A stretch of 64,000 nt of DNA from the NCBI GenBank assembly GCA_028753945.1, contig JAPNXP010000014.1, forward strand, positions 3,472,001 through 3,536,000, read 5' to 3'. Source of the stretch: Hexactinellida sp. DTS-2022 (lineage: Eukaryota > Porifera > Hexactinellida). Positions 35,059 to 46,399 of this stretch are shown in pieces. Position 1 is the stretch's first letter. Each line of letters begins with the position of its first letter. Position numbers and translations under genes: made by a program. The notes beneath the pieces were generated by a model, which worked only from the letters and a program-made list of their open reading frames with translations, ran no database searches and was not told the origin of the DNA.

Positions 35059-35220
35059 ATGGCTGATCTAAGCCAGGACGTTCAGCGTACCCCGATTACT
35101 TCTCAGGTTATACCGATGAATGATCTCGGGCTGTCTAGTCAGTGCTCCTCTAGTTGTGCTACTGCTAGCAAGGACACACCGATCTCTACTCCCAAGTCTC
35201 GGAAAAAGGAAAGGGTATAG
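35059..35220 (+). other. Small Ser/Thr-rich open frame, unknown
   Basis: 53 codons from ATG to TAG, with a basic end KSRKKERV. The 70 bases before it match 32560-32630 inverted. No known domain. It may be an exon of a retrotransposon or chance. Confidence 0.15.
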
Positions 35221-35469
35221 GTACTAAGGATAGAAAGAGAGATGCATAGCCTACTAGACATAAGGCCATGTCACTGAGCCAAATGCGCCTGGACCAGGGA
35301 TAAGATGAAGGCGATTTTCTTATATACCCATAATGTAAATATATATATTTTGATTAAAAATACAAATGCTTATCTGGTTTAGAAAAATAGTTAACGAGAT
35401 TCGTCTGTAAATATTAGCTATTCTAATCACAAATTCTCTTTAATTCAATCATACTTTGCCTATATATAG

Positions 35470-36194
35470 TCTGGTCGTTGGAAGGTTGAACCTAGAAAAA
35501 ATTCATACAAAGCGTATTTAGTATCATTAGAAGCGGAATATTTCGTAGAATAACATATCCAAATCCGTTTTGGGGAAAATCTTTTACACGGGTGGCAGTG
35601 TCGGCCATTTCATAGTAAATCGCCGATATTTTCGTAACTAACTTTCTCAAATCAATTCTAATCAACTTATAATCATCATATTTGTACTCAGCGTAAAATT
35701 TCCAGCAATTTGATATATCACATGACAACATTTGTAGGATTTTCCATAGCAACGCTGGAATGTATCAAAAATATGCAGGAATGTGCGAACATTCCATTCT
35801 CAAATTGTGTGCCTATCCAATCTAGTGACCCCTCGTTCAACTCCACTAGCATAATTATACACATATCGACCCTCTAAAATGGGATTTTACGAGATTAATC
35901 GAGATAAACCTAATTGAAGATTTTCAGCTAAATCTCGTTCAAATTGCTGGAAATTTTACGCTGAGTACAAATATGATGAGTATAAGTTGATTATAATTGA
36001 TTTGAGAAAGTTAGTTACGAAAATGTCGGCGATTTACTATGAAATGGCCGACAACGCCACCCGTGTTTTATTTTTTCCCCAAAACGGATTTTGGATATGT
36101 TATTCTACGAAAAGTTCCGCTTCTAATGATACTAAGATACGCTTTGTATGAATTTTTTCTAGGTATGACCCATTTTGGGATTTCAACGACCAGA
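35470..36194. mobile_element. Fold-back element with about 250-bp inverted arms
   Basis: Arms 35470-35715 and 35935-36194 are inverse copies. Both begin TCTGGTCGTTG at the outside and end at GCAATTTGA / TCAAATTGC-type sequence inside, and the ATTACTATGAAATGGCCGAC segment is shared by both. They are separated by about 220 bp. Open frames in the arms are mirror shadows of each other. No target duplication found. It lies directly upstream of a THAP exon. Confidence 0.75.
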
Positions 36195-36234
36195 TTAATA
36201 ATGCTAGCTCCTTGTTTATTTATATCCTGAACTC

Positions 36235-36923
36235 ATGCCCAACTCTTGTTCTGCTCCTAGATGTGCTACTGGATACCATAGTGACCATAGTGGTGTTGCA
36301 GTATTTCAAATTCCTTCTGGGCCGCAAGACATCGTCCATAAGTGGAAACTTTTTCTGCATAGAGATGGTGAGTATGCTTTACTAGTTGGACATGCTTAAT
36401 TAATTAATTACCAGTTTTCCTTTAAGCTTAACATCACTTAAATACTTTAATTAATAAATAACTTATATGTAGATCGTCTATTTCTAGACCAGGTTTTCTT
36501 ACATATACATTAGTAATAGTAATACCCATAGACGGCAGGGCTTTTGGTCTACAGAATTTATAGACAGTTGACAATTTTTTGGCTTATTTGTATGGGCTTT
36601 TTATATAGACTGTATACATATAGGGATGCTCTTTAATTGATCATACGTAATTATGTAATTATATACTAGATCTTCACACATTGAAAAACATTTTCGTTTG
36701 TGCTAAACACTTTGATCCTGCTGATATCATTGACACACAAACCAATCTTGACATTGATGGCCAAACGAAGAGACGACCAATAAAAGCTACATTGAAGAAA
36801 GTCGCAGTACCTAAATACCTTCCTGGTGGCCCTGATCGTCTTAATCACACTATCAAGTATCAGCGGCTTGATAGAGACAAAAGGAGCATGATTTACAGAT
36901 CCAAGTATGTCAAATTGTGCTAA
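36235..36923 (+). CDS. Two-exon THAP zinc-finger domain (partial THAP transposase or THAP gene)
   Basis: Exon 1 (36235-36367) starts MPNSCSAPRCATGYHSD, the first Cys pair of a C2CH THAP finger, and includes the conserved Trp in VHKWKLFLH. It ends at G|GTGAGT. The intron 36368-36669 ends TACTAG. Exon 2 (36670-36923) joins in phase 1 to give IFVCAKHFDPADI, with the C-x2-H pair, and KVAVPKYLPG, the AVPxxF-type closing motif. Together they make one complete THAP DNA-binding domain of about 90 residues plus a short basic extension. The frame then stops; YRSK|GTATGT just before the stop is a possible further donor. THAP fingers head P-type transposases and many host DNA-binding proteins. No RNase H core follows, so which of these it is remains open. 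It is the least damaged coding unit of this type here. Confidence 0.7.
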
Positions 36924-37118
36924 ATGTAAAAGTTTTGTATTTTAACATGTTGTATGTTATTGTATATAGACAATGAAACAGTGTGTTGACTTGTACGAAG
37001 AACAGAGAAAAATGCTGAGTCATCAACTATTATATTCAACTGAAACTTGAATATCTCTCAAATGCACCTTTCTGAAATAATTCAACACCTTCCTGGTGAT
37101 GATTACACGGCTAAAAAA

Positions 37119-37233
37119 TCCAAAATTGCAGCTGTGCCGACAGCATGTTCCTTTTAGAGGCACTATCAATAAACCACCATCAAAATATAGTGCCACCAAA
37201 GGAACATGCGTCGGCACAGGCTGCAATTTTGGA
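37119..37233. repeat. Solo family A hairpin end
   Basis: 115-bp hairpin identical in design to 29436-29550 and 53853-53966. The sequence before it (AACACCTTCCTGGTGATGATTACACGG) is a diverged form of the hairpin-proximal family A sequence. It is therefore the end of an otherwise lost copy, and it abuts the palindromic end of the next copy with only TTTT between. Confidence 0.75.
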
Positions 37234-37237
37234 TTTT

Positions 37238-38089
37238 TACTGTGCCGACTATACTATAGTATAGTGGCCCAGTATTGAAATCACTGCCTTTACTATTTTT
37301 ATTTTTATTATTTCTCCGTAGACGGTACCCTGCCTTCACCTTTATACATTAAGGGCTAAAATTTGGCATGTAGGTGCGGACTAATTTGCACTTGGGGCAT
37401 GATTTTAAATTACATTATTTTGGACACATTTTTACACCGGTTTAATGTTAGAAAAGGAACAATAAATAGTGCGAGAATATTGAATTTATATGCTTTCGAT
37501 AGAGAATTTAAATCTACTTCTTCACAGTACACGAATTTTCAAATTGGGCTTCGTTTGTGCCACAATTGACTTGCAAATTCCCTTTGTTTACTAACACTTC
37601 AGTTCAATTCAAAGTGTTAAATCTAATTCTATTGTTTCAACTTGTAATAATTATAGTGACTAGACTTGTTAATCTTACACTATTGTTTCAACTTGCGATA
37701 ATTATATTGATTTAACTTGTGAAGTCGAGCTGGCTTCTAATTAATTGTAATATTTCTATTTAATGGATTAAACAAATTAAGTTAATTAAATAAGGAATTT
37801 GTTGAATTTTCCTCAACTCACCGTGGATAACATTGCTAAATGAATTAACTATTTATAGAATATATTATCTATACATAATGAATGAATGGGATTAAACTCA
37901 AGATGGTCTAAGATAGAAACAAACTTCCAATTTACCAATTGTTCCTTGTAGCTCGTGACCACTTGACAAATGTGTAATAACACCCTGACGTGATGGTGAC
38001 ATGGCGAAAAAATCCAAAATTGCAGCCTGTGTCGGAAGCATGTTCCATTGGAGGCACTAACAATAGACCACAACCAAAATATAGTGCCG
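37238..38089. mobile_element. Family A element, subfamily 2, reverse copy
   Basis: Starts TACTGTGCCGACTATACT with the 18-bp palindrome at 37248-37265. It runs colinearly with 28691-29550 to a hairpin (from 38013) whose far arm is cut after AAAATATAGTGCC (38089). Non-coding. Confidence 0.75.
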
Positions 38090-38960
38090 ATTGTTTCGTT
38101 TCTGGCACGGGGATACTGGAGAAAGTCTCGGCGTGAGAAGATTCGGTCTAAAAGGGTATACACTATAACCAAGAAACCAATCATCTACCGTATGTATTTC
38201 TCCATATACATTGTATTCCATTGATCCCAGACTGCTTCCAAATGAATGCATCGTGAGTACTTCCTGGCCACTGCGCGACGACGTCAATGAAATTCAATTT
38301 ACTAACAAATATCGCATGAATATTAAGAGTGAAAGTACTTCCGATTCACAAAAATATCTATATTCTCTTGAGGTGAGAAATTGGTACATGCGTACCATAG
38401 ATACAACCTAAAACTTTGATGAAGCAGTATCTTTCAGAAAACACTCGTTCATTTATCTATTGCTCAGATTTTTTTGGGAAAACTGAATTATTTAGCATAG
38501 AAGCATAATACATCCGGAAACTGATGGATGAGATATTCCATGTGATAGTGAAACGACTAATTTGGAAGTGGTTAAAAACTGTAACGAGACAGCCAATTGA
38601 GTGGCGGCAGGAATAGCATGAGATCGAACTGTTGACCGATGCAGGAAGGTAAAGACTTCCCCTTCGAGTTGAATGAAAAATATCCCTTGTAAGTTGTAAC
38701 TCTGTATCGTTAAGTAAACAAGATTTCATCAATGTTGTCTAACGGATTTAACATATCTCGAAATACTCTCTGCCGTGCTAAACTCCGAGAAGAATCGAAA
38801 TCAAGTAGAAATCGAACTGCCATTTAAGGTAACTATGGGTCAAGTAAATTTGCCTATAGATCGCAAGGAAATCAATTCATATAGTTTCTGGAGGTACACC
38901 ACAGAAGATTGAGTTAAGTTCTCAACAAGTGAGTTGTGTGAAATTTCAGCAAAAACTAAG
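38090..38960. other. No gene recognised
   Basis: A minus-strand open frame at 38287-38057 has a non-random look (HSFGSSLGSMEYNVYGEI) but no family I recognise, and it runs into the family A hairpin. The rest has nothing identifiable. Confidence 0.3.
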
Positions 38961-39112
38961 TTTGAGTTAAGTTTAAGCACAAACTTAGTCTTTGCTTAGT
39001 TCGAGTTTAAGCTTAAGTAGAAAAAGTTTGGGCTAAGTTTTTGAAATTACATAAAACTTAGTCAAAACTAAGTTTTTTCTGAGTTTGGACTAAGTTTAAG
39101 ATTAAGTATCTT
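38925..39112. repeat. Dispersed ACTAAGTTT / AAACTTAGT motif cluster
   Basis: More than eight imperfect copies of ACTAAGTTT in both orientations within about 190 bp, in an otherwise AT-rich stretch. Hairpin-prone. Origin unknown. Confidence 0.5.
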
Positions 39113-39389
39113 GTGAATGAGGCCTCTGCATATTTCTGCCATCTGCCAATGTGGCGCAAATTTTAAATTGACTGTAGTTAATAACAAATTATAGGATTGT
39201 ATGGAAAATTGTCGGCAAGAGTAATTTAGAAAATAGAATTTGAAACACTTTTGGTTAACAGAAACAAATATTAATGAGTTCATTATCTAGTTAATATGTT
39301 TAACATCCCAAAACTTAAAATTACAAAATTAGTAACCCTCACATACTAATTTATGAGTCTCATCATATCGAAACCCAATTTAGTGTGTA

Positions 39390-39536
39390 CAGATGAGTTG
39401 CTTTATTAGCAACTCATCTATTAGCAACCATTTACAGGTCCTGATCAAAAGCATGGGGAATTCTAAAAAGTCAAGTTTCCCTATTAGCAACTCGCTTAAT
39501 GGAAATATTCGTTTATTAGCAAGCTATTTTCTGCTG
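39390..39536. mobile_element. Tigger-like non-autonomous element, diverged
   Basis: TA-flanked. It starts CAGATGAGTTGCTTTATTAGC and ends CTG-TA, with repeated CTATTAGCAAC like the element at 40222-40376. The right terminus is degraded. Confidence 0.5.
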
Positions 39537-40221
39537 TAAAGTGTAGATATGTTCCCCTATCAGTAAATCAAAGTTGCAAATAGACAAACAAAAAAGTTCA
39601 CTTTTAAACAACTCAACAAATAGACGAACAACAATTACATTAACTGCACAAAAATAATAATGATTTACTATAAAAATTAGCACAGTGACATATTAGTTGG
39701 TCATGTGACTTATAATTTTTCATAGTAGGACTTCCTCAATAAAAAGTATTTTATATTATTTATATTTTCACTTTTTAAATATTTACTATCCAAAGTTGGG
39801 TCTGTGTTGTATACTATCCCGGTCCATTGCCCCCTTCACCATTGTCCTGGAAAATTGTATGCTCTTATGAAACCAGTTGCTGATCAAGAAATACCGTGAG
39901 GATGATAATATGTATTTTCAATGTATTTCTCCAGTACATAATGGATACAGTGATATATTGGATATAGTGATAATTTTGCAGCTTTGGGTGTGTCTCCGAG
40001 CAAATCCCAAACAAATTTGATTGGTTGTAGCGATATCATTATTCGATATAGTGATAATTTGTGCACAGATTATACAAGAATGATTGATTTTTGACCTTTC
40101 CTTGTCCCACATAATTTCATATTTACAGTATATATAATTTAACTTATTAGTATCAATAATTATTAAGTTTATTGATAAATTAAGACAAGATTTTAATGTA
40201 GTTTCACTCATAATTTTAATA

Positions 40222-40376
40222 CAGTGGAGTTGCTTATTAGCAACTCCCCTATCAGCAAAATTTGTTATTAGCAACCGCTTTTCGGGGCACAACTGTGATA
40301 ATACTGTTAATTTCATTCCCCTATTAGCAACCAGATTTAGTGGCAAACCCGAGTTGCTAATAAAGAAACTCCACTG
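40222..40376. mobile_element. 155-bp Tigger-like non-autonomous element
   Basis: TA at both flanks (40220-40221, 40377-40378). The ends are CAGTGGAGTTGCTTATTAGC and, inverted, CAGTGGAGTTTCTTTATTAGC. CCTATTAGCAACC recurs internally. Confidence 0.82.
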
Positions 40377-40389
40377 TAGTTTGGAATAA

Positions 40390-40502
40390 CTATGAATTAA
40401 AATGAATTTACTACAATATTTGAATGCAGCACACTCAATAACCCCTGTAAACAAATTGGAAGCGTCTCTATATGTTAAATACAATCTGCATTAATTAGAA
40501 TG
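40390..40502. mobile_element. Family A fragment left of the DIRS insertion
   Basis: Matches 4690-4800 and 9715-9800 (ATTTGAATGCAGCACACTC, GTCTCTATATGTTAAA, AATTAATTAGAAT). The continuation of this copy is found at 50487-50735, after the DIRS element. Confidence 0.6.
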
Positions 40503-41005
40503 GTAAAATTCGACGAGCCTCGCGAAGCGGGGTAAAGTCGAATTAAGATTCTTCTTCAAATCGTAGCTAGGCAATGATAGAGTATGGTTATGCTGCAAGC
40601 TGACGCAATTTAACACTTTCCTTAAAAGTAGCGGTAACAATTATCACTTTAGTTGTTAACGCTGCCGTAGGTCAAATAATATGACTAGTTAGGATATATA
40701 CTCGGTAGTACTGTTGCATGATATTCTGAGACGCGTGAGATTCTGAGACATTGTATTACCAAACCATGGATGTGCTATTAGAAATTATACAGTGATATTC
40801 TGAGACGCTATAAAAGGAAATTTTGGCTTATTTTTACTTTTTATTATGAATTTAATTAAAAATACTATGATTTTCATATCATAGTATAGATAAACCCTAT
40901 ACTATTATCAAATTTACTATATAAGACATTTAATATATGCATTAATTAATTGTCTTATTCATTTACAACAAACAAACAAACAAACAAATCTATTCTTATT
41001 TCGAA

Positions 41006-43237
41006 ATGAATCCAAATGAATATGACGAAATCATTCACTTCGTGAAGAAAAATATCCTGAAGCATCTCAAGCTTCACGTCAGACAAAATGGAACTACAAA
41101 AGAAGATTGTCTTCCTATTTTATTGGAGATACCAACAGACTTTTCAAGGTAATATTGACTTCCTTATTCCCCTAGACCAATTTTATATATTCCATGGTTT
41201 AATTGAATTCTCCCTTTAGAGAGTAAAACTGGAAGGCACAGAGACAGATTTGGCAGTTCCATTGCAGTCTGAGTTGGACAACATCTATGAGAAGTTCCAT
41301 GACGAAGTCGGTCATCCCGGAATAAATACGACCCTACATTCAGTTCAGCAAAGATACACATGGGCAGGCGTTTCCCAAGACGTTAAAGAATATGTTAGTT
41401 AAATTATCCGGTATACTTTCCTATGTAGTACGTGGTTCGGTCATTGGCCGGACCACTTCTGTATTTTGTTCGTAGCTTGTAAGATTTACCTACCTATCTC
41501 GTTTCAATTGAACATTCTTATTTATATTATTCAATTGGGGTATTTTAATTTTGAATCATTTCAAAGGATATGATGCATTCTAACTTAATGTATACTAAGT
41601 CACCAAAACTATTTGAACAGTATTTTTATTCCTGTTAAAAAATTACAATATACTTCTCGTTAGCGTAATAAAGCCTGCTGAATTAAACTACTCTCAAATT
41701 ACTTTATCTTGTAATATATTTCTTAAATTATACACTAGTAATGGCTTTCTTATATTATTAAGGTAAAGACGTGCCATATATGTCAGATGACAGCGGCCTT
41801 GCCACCTCAACCGCAAAAGAAACTCCAACCAATACCACCTCCTTCTAAAACGTGGAGACATATAGGAATGGACCTTATATGCGACCTCCCTGAGAGTGAA
41901 GACGGCTACAAACACGTTCTAGTCACTGTATGCTACCTGAGCAAATATGTTTCAGTACGCCCTCTCAAGACCAAGACTTCACAAGAAGTTATTCAGAATC
42001 TGAAGGACATCTATCTCGATATGGGATTACCTGATATTATCCAGCACGACCAGGGGAAAGAGTTCACAAGCAATGTGAGTAGTATAATGTAATACTGTTT
42101 GTTAGATTAGTGTTAATTAATTAATTAATTCATTAAAATTAAATAACTTATATAATTATCATAATTATCTAATTTTACACACTAACATTATAGTATGTAT
42201 TATTATTTGTAATTATTTATTTATTGTATTTTTATTTATTGTATTTAACAGATATTTAAGGAATTCAACCAGAAATTGGGTATCGACAAATCGTAGCACT
42301 CGTGCTTACCACCCCATGGCTAACGGCTTAGTCGAAGCGCACAACAAGATTCTGAAACAGTTAGTATTTTGTAATATAATTTTAAGACCAATTTACGTAT
42401 TATCCATATAGAAAACTGATTAAAATGGAGAGTCAGATAGGGGATCATTGGTCCAAACTGCTCAAACAGGCTGTGCTTGCAATGAACTCCTGCAAGAAAA
42501 GATCCCTCGGACAAACTCCATTCAAGGTCATGTGGGGAAGAGAGTCCCGGCATCAAGATCTCTTGTCCACCATTAACGACCTGCATACCAACGATGAGGA
42601 AGACTTTGATTTGGAAGAATCGATTTTCTCAGAACTCACAGATCCACTAGATGATATCGAAGGTATAAACGACATATTTTGCCCACCTCCTGATAATCCC
42701 CTCGAAGCAGTTAGCAACATTGATGAATCTCGAACTTCAACACAGCAATCAGCTATGGACTGCATCAGTTTTGAACAACTCAAGCAGAAGATACAATATG
42801 ATAAGAAAGTTAACACTAGTCGGTTTGTTGAACTGCTGACGATATTTAATTCATACATAAGTTATCACACAGTCTATCTTGTTACTAAAGTTCGATTCAT
42901 TCCTTCGATAATAATTATTTCCATAATTATTATCTCTGTAATTAGTACACCTCTAAAGAAGGGTGATAAGATCATCTATACCAACATGCCCAAAATAAAA
43001 CACATGCCCAAAACAAAGAAGCAAACGAAACATCTCGGGCCTTACACGGTGTCGAAATCAACAGAAAGCCATGTTATAATTTCTCAAACAGAATTAGGAA
43101 CGAAGAAGGACAAAAAGATTCCAATCCATATCACAAGACCTTACTTCGAAAGATCCTCTAGTCCCAAGAATACTAAGAAGAAAGTAAGCCTCGATACTAG
43201 CATCGGAATCAACACCTCACAGGTAAATTCATTGTGA
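41006..43237 (+). pseudogene. Ginger1 integrase-like DDE transposase (multi-exon)
   Basis: Exon 1 is 41006-41147, ending TCAAG|GTAATA. Exon 2 is about 41222-41395, with HDEVGHPGINTTLHSVQQRY, the His pair of the integrase zinc finger. Exon 3 is about 41764-42074, with CHIC (the Cys pair), GMDLICDLPES (first catalytic Asp) and QHDQGKEFTSN (second Asp), then a GTGAGT donor. Exon 4 starts at 42252 with the third acidic residue in MANGLVEAHNK. The last long frame, 42425-43237, has AMNSCKKRSLGQTPF and the C-terminal GPY-type module KHLGPYTVSKSTESHVI. The order equals a Gypsy/Ginger integrase: zinc finger, DDE core, GPY module. Exon 4 needs a one-base shift near 42290 to reach the Glu motif, and no good donor follows it, so this copy is probably inactive unless the base is an assembly error. 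Short further exons continue to 43810. Confidence 0.85.
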
Positions 43238-43292
43238 TTGAGTTGTTATTTAAAATATAAAATAGTGTTAATAGTAAATATTCCTTTTTTAG

Positions 43293-43812
43293 ATGTACCA
43301 GAATCTCTTCGGATTTTCTACGGAATCTATATTTCAACACCTTAATAACTTAAAAGTAAGCTTCCCGTTTCACATCTATAGTCTAATTCATTTAGTGTAA
43401 TCTTTATTGACACTCATTGTTATTTTCGCTTTACACCTTCTCTTGACGTCAATCCAGAATATTTCTAACATTCCATAATATTTTTCTTATTACAATGTTG
43501 TCATTTGTAGGAAATCCTAAAGCAGAATATACGTGGGCAGACCTTCATGACTCCTCTACATGAAGAGCTGGACCACTTGCTATACAAAGCGCACAGCTAC
43601 ACTCCCAACACGATGTTATTCGAGTATTTGGATGGCGGAAAAGAAGAGGAAGTTGTAAGTTAATTAATTAACAATGATTCATACGATAACTACAAATTTC
43701 CATTTTACCCATTTATTGTAGAAGAGAGATATTATGGAGATTATACTCGGATGGACATCAGATCTCTACCCCAGCTATACAGATACCCAACGTGCTAGAT
43801 ACACACACTAAG
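43293..43812 (+). pseudogene. Linker exons between Ginger1 integrase and OTU domain
   Basis: Open segments bounded by plausible splice sites follow the GPY module. About 43293-43353 has MYQNLFGFSTESIFQ. About 43512-43654 has EILKQNIRGQTFMTPLHEEL, ending GAAGTT|GTAAGT. About 43722-43800 has KRDIMEIILGWTSDLYPSY, ending at a TAA shortly before another GTAAGT donor at 43828. No domain recognised. The stop just before the donor means the OTU exon cannot be joined in frame without an error or a different splice. Confidence 0.5.
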
Positions 43813-43965
43813 TACTGTATTTCCTGGTAAGTCAAAACTATCTACCAATACACTCATACAACTCAATTCAATTTAAATTAGTATGTTTGTTTAGTATATC
43901 AAAGCAAGTTGTGACATTATAAAAATTCTTATATTTATTAAATGGTAAACAAGTTAATATTTTAG

Positions 43966-44649
43966 GGAATGCAGTATCTAAACACAATGCTATGGGAATC
44001 ATTTCACGACGCAGTTCCGCTTCGTAATCCCTACGACACACCGATGGACCCAAGGATCACAGTGATAGATGAAAATTGGCAGCGAAGTAAATGTGATATG
44101 TTGGGGATATCATTTGAATCCGTTTGTAGACAACCATTTAATAGCGTTGGGAAGTTACTTAGCGATTTTGAACCTTGCGATGCGGAACATATCGAAGGAG
44201 ATGGTAATTGTCTATTTCGATGCATATCCAAATTAATTACTGGGAGTGAAAACAGCCACCTACATCTTCGTTCCATCATCTCTCGCTTTATCGCCAGTGA
44301 AGGAACAAGGAAACTAGGATGGTATTTTAAAACCAAACGAACGACACCGTGTGAATACCTTAGCACACAAAGACTTATGAATCGTGAATCCATTTGGGGA
44401 ACAGATGTGGAAATTTATGCTGCTTCTGCTATTCTTGATGCCGATGTATACGTTGCCAATAACTTCTACACACCGAAAGACTCATTAATTCGCGAGGTGC
44501 GTTGGAGTTTACACAGAGCCACAGATAAGCCTACAGCCATCCTTTATATCCAAAACTACTTCGACCACTATCAACCTGTCGTATCAATGCTGATCACGAA
44601 TTACAAGACATATGGAACTATTTCAGATGATGTCCAAACGATTGAATAA
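43966..44649 (+). CDS. OTU-family cysteine protease domain, C-terminal part of Ginger1 protein
   Basis: After a TTTTAG acceptor, a continuous frame of about 228 codons carries an OTU deubiquitinase-type fold signature. EGDGNCLFRCISKLI holds the catalytic Cys in DGNC. The WGTDVEIYAAS block is typical of OTU domains. FDHYQPV near the C-terminus holds the catalytic His. OTU domains cleave ubiquitin-like conjugates, and Ginger1 transposases are known to carry either an OTU or an Ulp1 protease at this place. All key residues are present and the frame is open, in contrast to the upstream exons and to the truncated copy at 22.5-23.9 kb. It is likely translated, if at all, as the end of the transposase, because the first Met (43969) follows the splice acceptor directly. 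Confidence 0.85.
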   Translation, partial: GMQYLNTMLWESFHDAVPLRNPYDTPMDPRITVIDENWQRSKCDMLGISFESVCRQPFNSVGKLLSDFEPCDAEHIEGDGNCLFRCISKLITGSENSHLHLRSIISRFIASEGTRKLGWYFKTKRTTPCEYLSTQRLMNRESIWGTDVEIYAASAILDADVYVANNFYTPKDSLIREVRWSLHRATDKPTAILYIQNYFDHYQPVVSMLITNYKTYGTISDDVQTIE

Positions 44650-44994
44650 CAGCTCACAACACTCTATCGAAAGCGCTCAAAGGCAAGGTACATCGAACTT
44701 TGTGGGGACCTCTGCTCGAGGTTATTCAGGCAACGCAATCCCAATCATGGTGAGCCCAGATTATGGAAACGTGACCTGCAACGGCACATCCCCAGTGGCG
44801 AAAGACGAGCTGTTATCTACGATCTAGGATGCAAAAGACTGACGACTAGTATGTAGGTAAATTATCTGTGGAATCAAGTGAGTTAACATTTTTAATTATC
44901 TACTAATATACTTTATACTAAGTAATTAATTAGTTTCTATTTAGTAAGTCCACCATAGACGATGTAACTTTGTTACATCGTATATTATTAAGTA

Positions 44995-45226
44995 CAGTGA
45001 ACTCCCGTTATAACGAATTGCGGACATCGATTTAATATTTGTATACACCTAATTTGTTATAAGCAGATTAAAATTAATTACTCAGAAATTTATGGGGTAA
45101 GAAATATCTTCGTTAAAAAGAGATTACATATATGAATTTATTTGATTATAGTATAGTCAAATATAAGGATGTACGGACCATTGAACTTTGTTATAAGCCG
45201 ATTTATATCCGAATTGGAGTTCACTG
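44995..45226. mobile_element. 232-bp Tigger-like element inside Ginger1
   Basis: TA-flanked (44993-44994, 45227-45228). The ends are CAGTGAACTCCCGTTATAAC and, inverted, CAGTGAACTCCAATTCGG. Sequence corresponding to its right half, including the terminus, is present at the equivalent place in the deleted Ginger1 copy (22787-22870), so the insertion predates the split of the two copies. Confidence 0.8.
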
Positions 45227-45544
45227 TAATAGTGTTTAATTTAAGAGTTTGAGTAATTTACTGTAACTTAACCTATTTTCCTTTGAGAGTTTTTTTTGTA
45301 CACTGGGAACCGCATTATCAGGGCGCATCAATGCGATGCTCATTCTGTTACACACATACGAACGAAGGCTAATTAACTTAAAAATTGGGGCCGATTGAAT
45401 GGATATAGCTATGCGGTTTCCACTGTATGAATGGAGAGGATAGGGCGGCTGTGTGGGGAAAAGGAGGAGGCCCCCAAATTAATAATAGGTTAATACAATC
45501 AAAACTGATTGAAAAAATAGTTTACCTTTTACTGATCTTATAAA

Positions 45545-46135
45545 TATATGTATATCTCTTTCTAGACATTCTCCAAGTTTAAGTATGATACATTAAGAAA
45601 TAAGTTAATCGTTGTGATTATTTCTTTTAGCTATTATATTGGTAGGCTAGTAACCATAAGTCGTCAGAAATCTAGGAATATATTATAGAAATTCAGGAGA
45701 AATATAAAGGTTTAAACATTTTTAAAAAATCGTTTTATTTCGTAACAACAAAGTTTGTTAGAAATATTTTGTTTGTATTATTTTGTTAATCGTAATCAGA
45801 TAAGGTAAGTGCTGGCAATTGACGTAATTGACACTGTGTATTAGAATTTCGTAGGTTGGCTATGAAAATTTTATAACTATAAGTAATAGCTAACAAAGCT
45901 ACATAATTTAAATGTTATTATTATATTTATTATTATATTATTTAAGAAAGTGGGATGGGGAGAGGAGGGCTTGGGAAGGGGAGAGAAGGGGATGGGAGGT
46001 TGAAAGATTTTGGAAGGAGGGGGAAATAATAACGTTAAGGGGACTGTTGAGGGAGGGAATGAGCCGGAGGAGGAGGAGGAGGGAAGACAGAAGGAGGAGG
46101 ATGTGGAGGAGGAGGGGGATATTGATGGGGTTATT
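45545..46135. mobile_element. Family C repeat, copy 2, inside Ginger1
   Basis: Inverse match to 8100-8865, here with a strongly G/A-biased flank (45945-46130, GGA/AGG-rich). It shows the uninterrupted site of the 119-bp hairpin element. Open frames in the purine-rich part (45912-46139) are composition artefacts. Confidence 0.65.
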
Positions 46136-46399
46136 ATAATAATTTATTTAATGTTGTGTTTTTTTATTTAGTTTATGTATTTATTATTAGGTTTCGTTTA
46201 TATTAATTTAGTATGTTTATTCTGTTTGTTTGTAATAGTTGTTTTTGTTTTACTTAATTAAAGTTGTGTCTCTACAATTTTTAGTATTATAACCATATGG
46301 TGAATTGCGAAATTAGTAGATTAGGTAAACTAGTCAAATCAGATATACATTGGAAATTGGGCGTTTAAGTTGCTATAATTATCAGTAATTTAAATTAAT

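Noticed and set aside
35492-36230. Matching open frames on opposite strands
   Set aside because: They are mirror images from the two arms of a fold-back element, not genes.
39918-40484. Minus-strand frame of 188 codons
   Set aside because: Runs through a Tigger-like element and a family A fragment; the sequence shows no domain and crosses element boundaries.
42553-42858. Minus-strand frame of 101 codons
   Set aside because: Antisense shadow of the Ginger1 transposase C-terminal frame; no domain.
44031-44393. Minus-strand frame of 120 codons
   Set aside because: Antisense shadow of the OTU exon.
45912-46139. Arg/Glu-rich frame
   Set aside because: Purine-strand composition artefact of the family C repeat.
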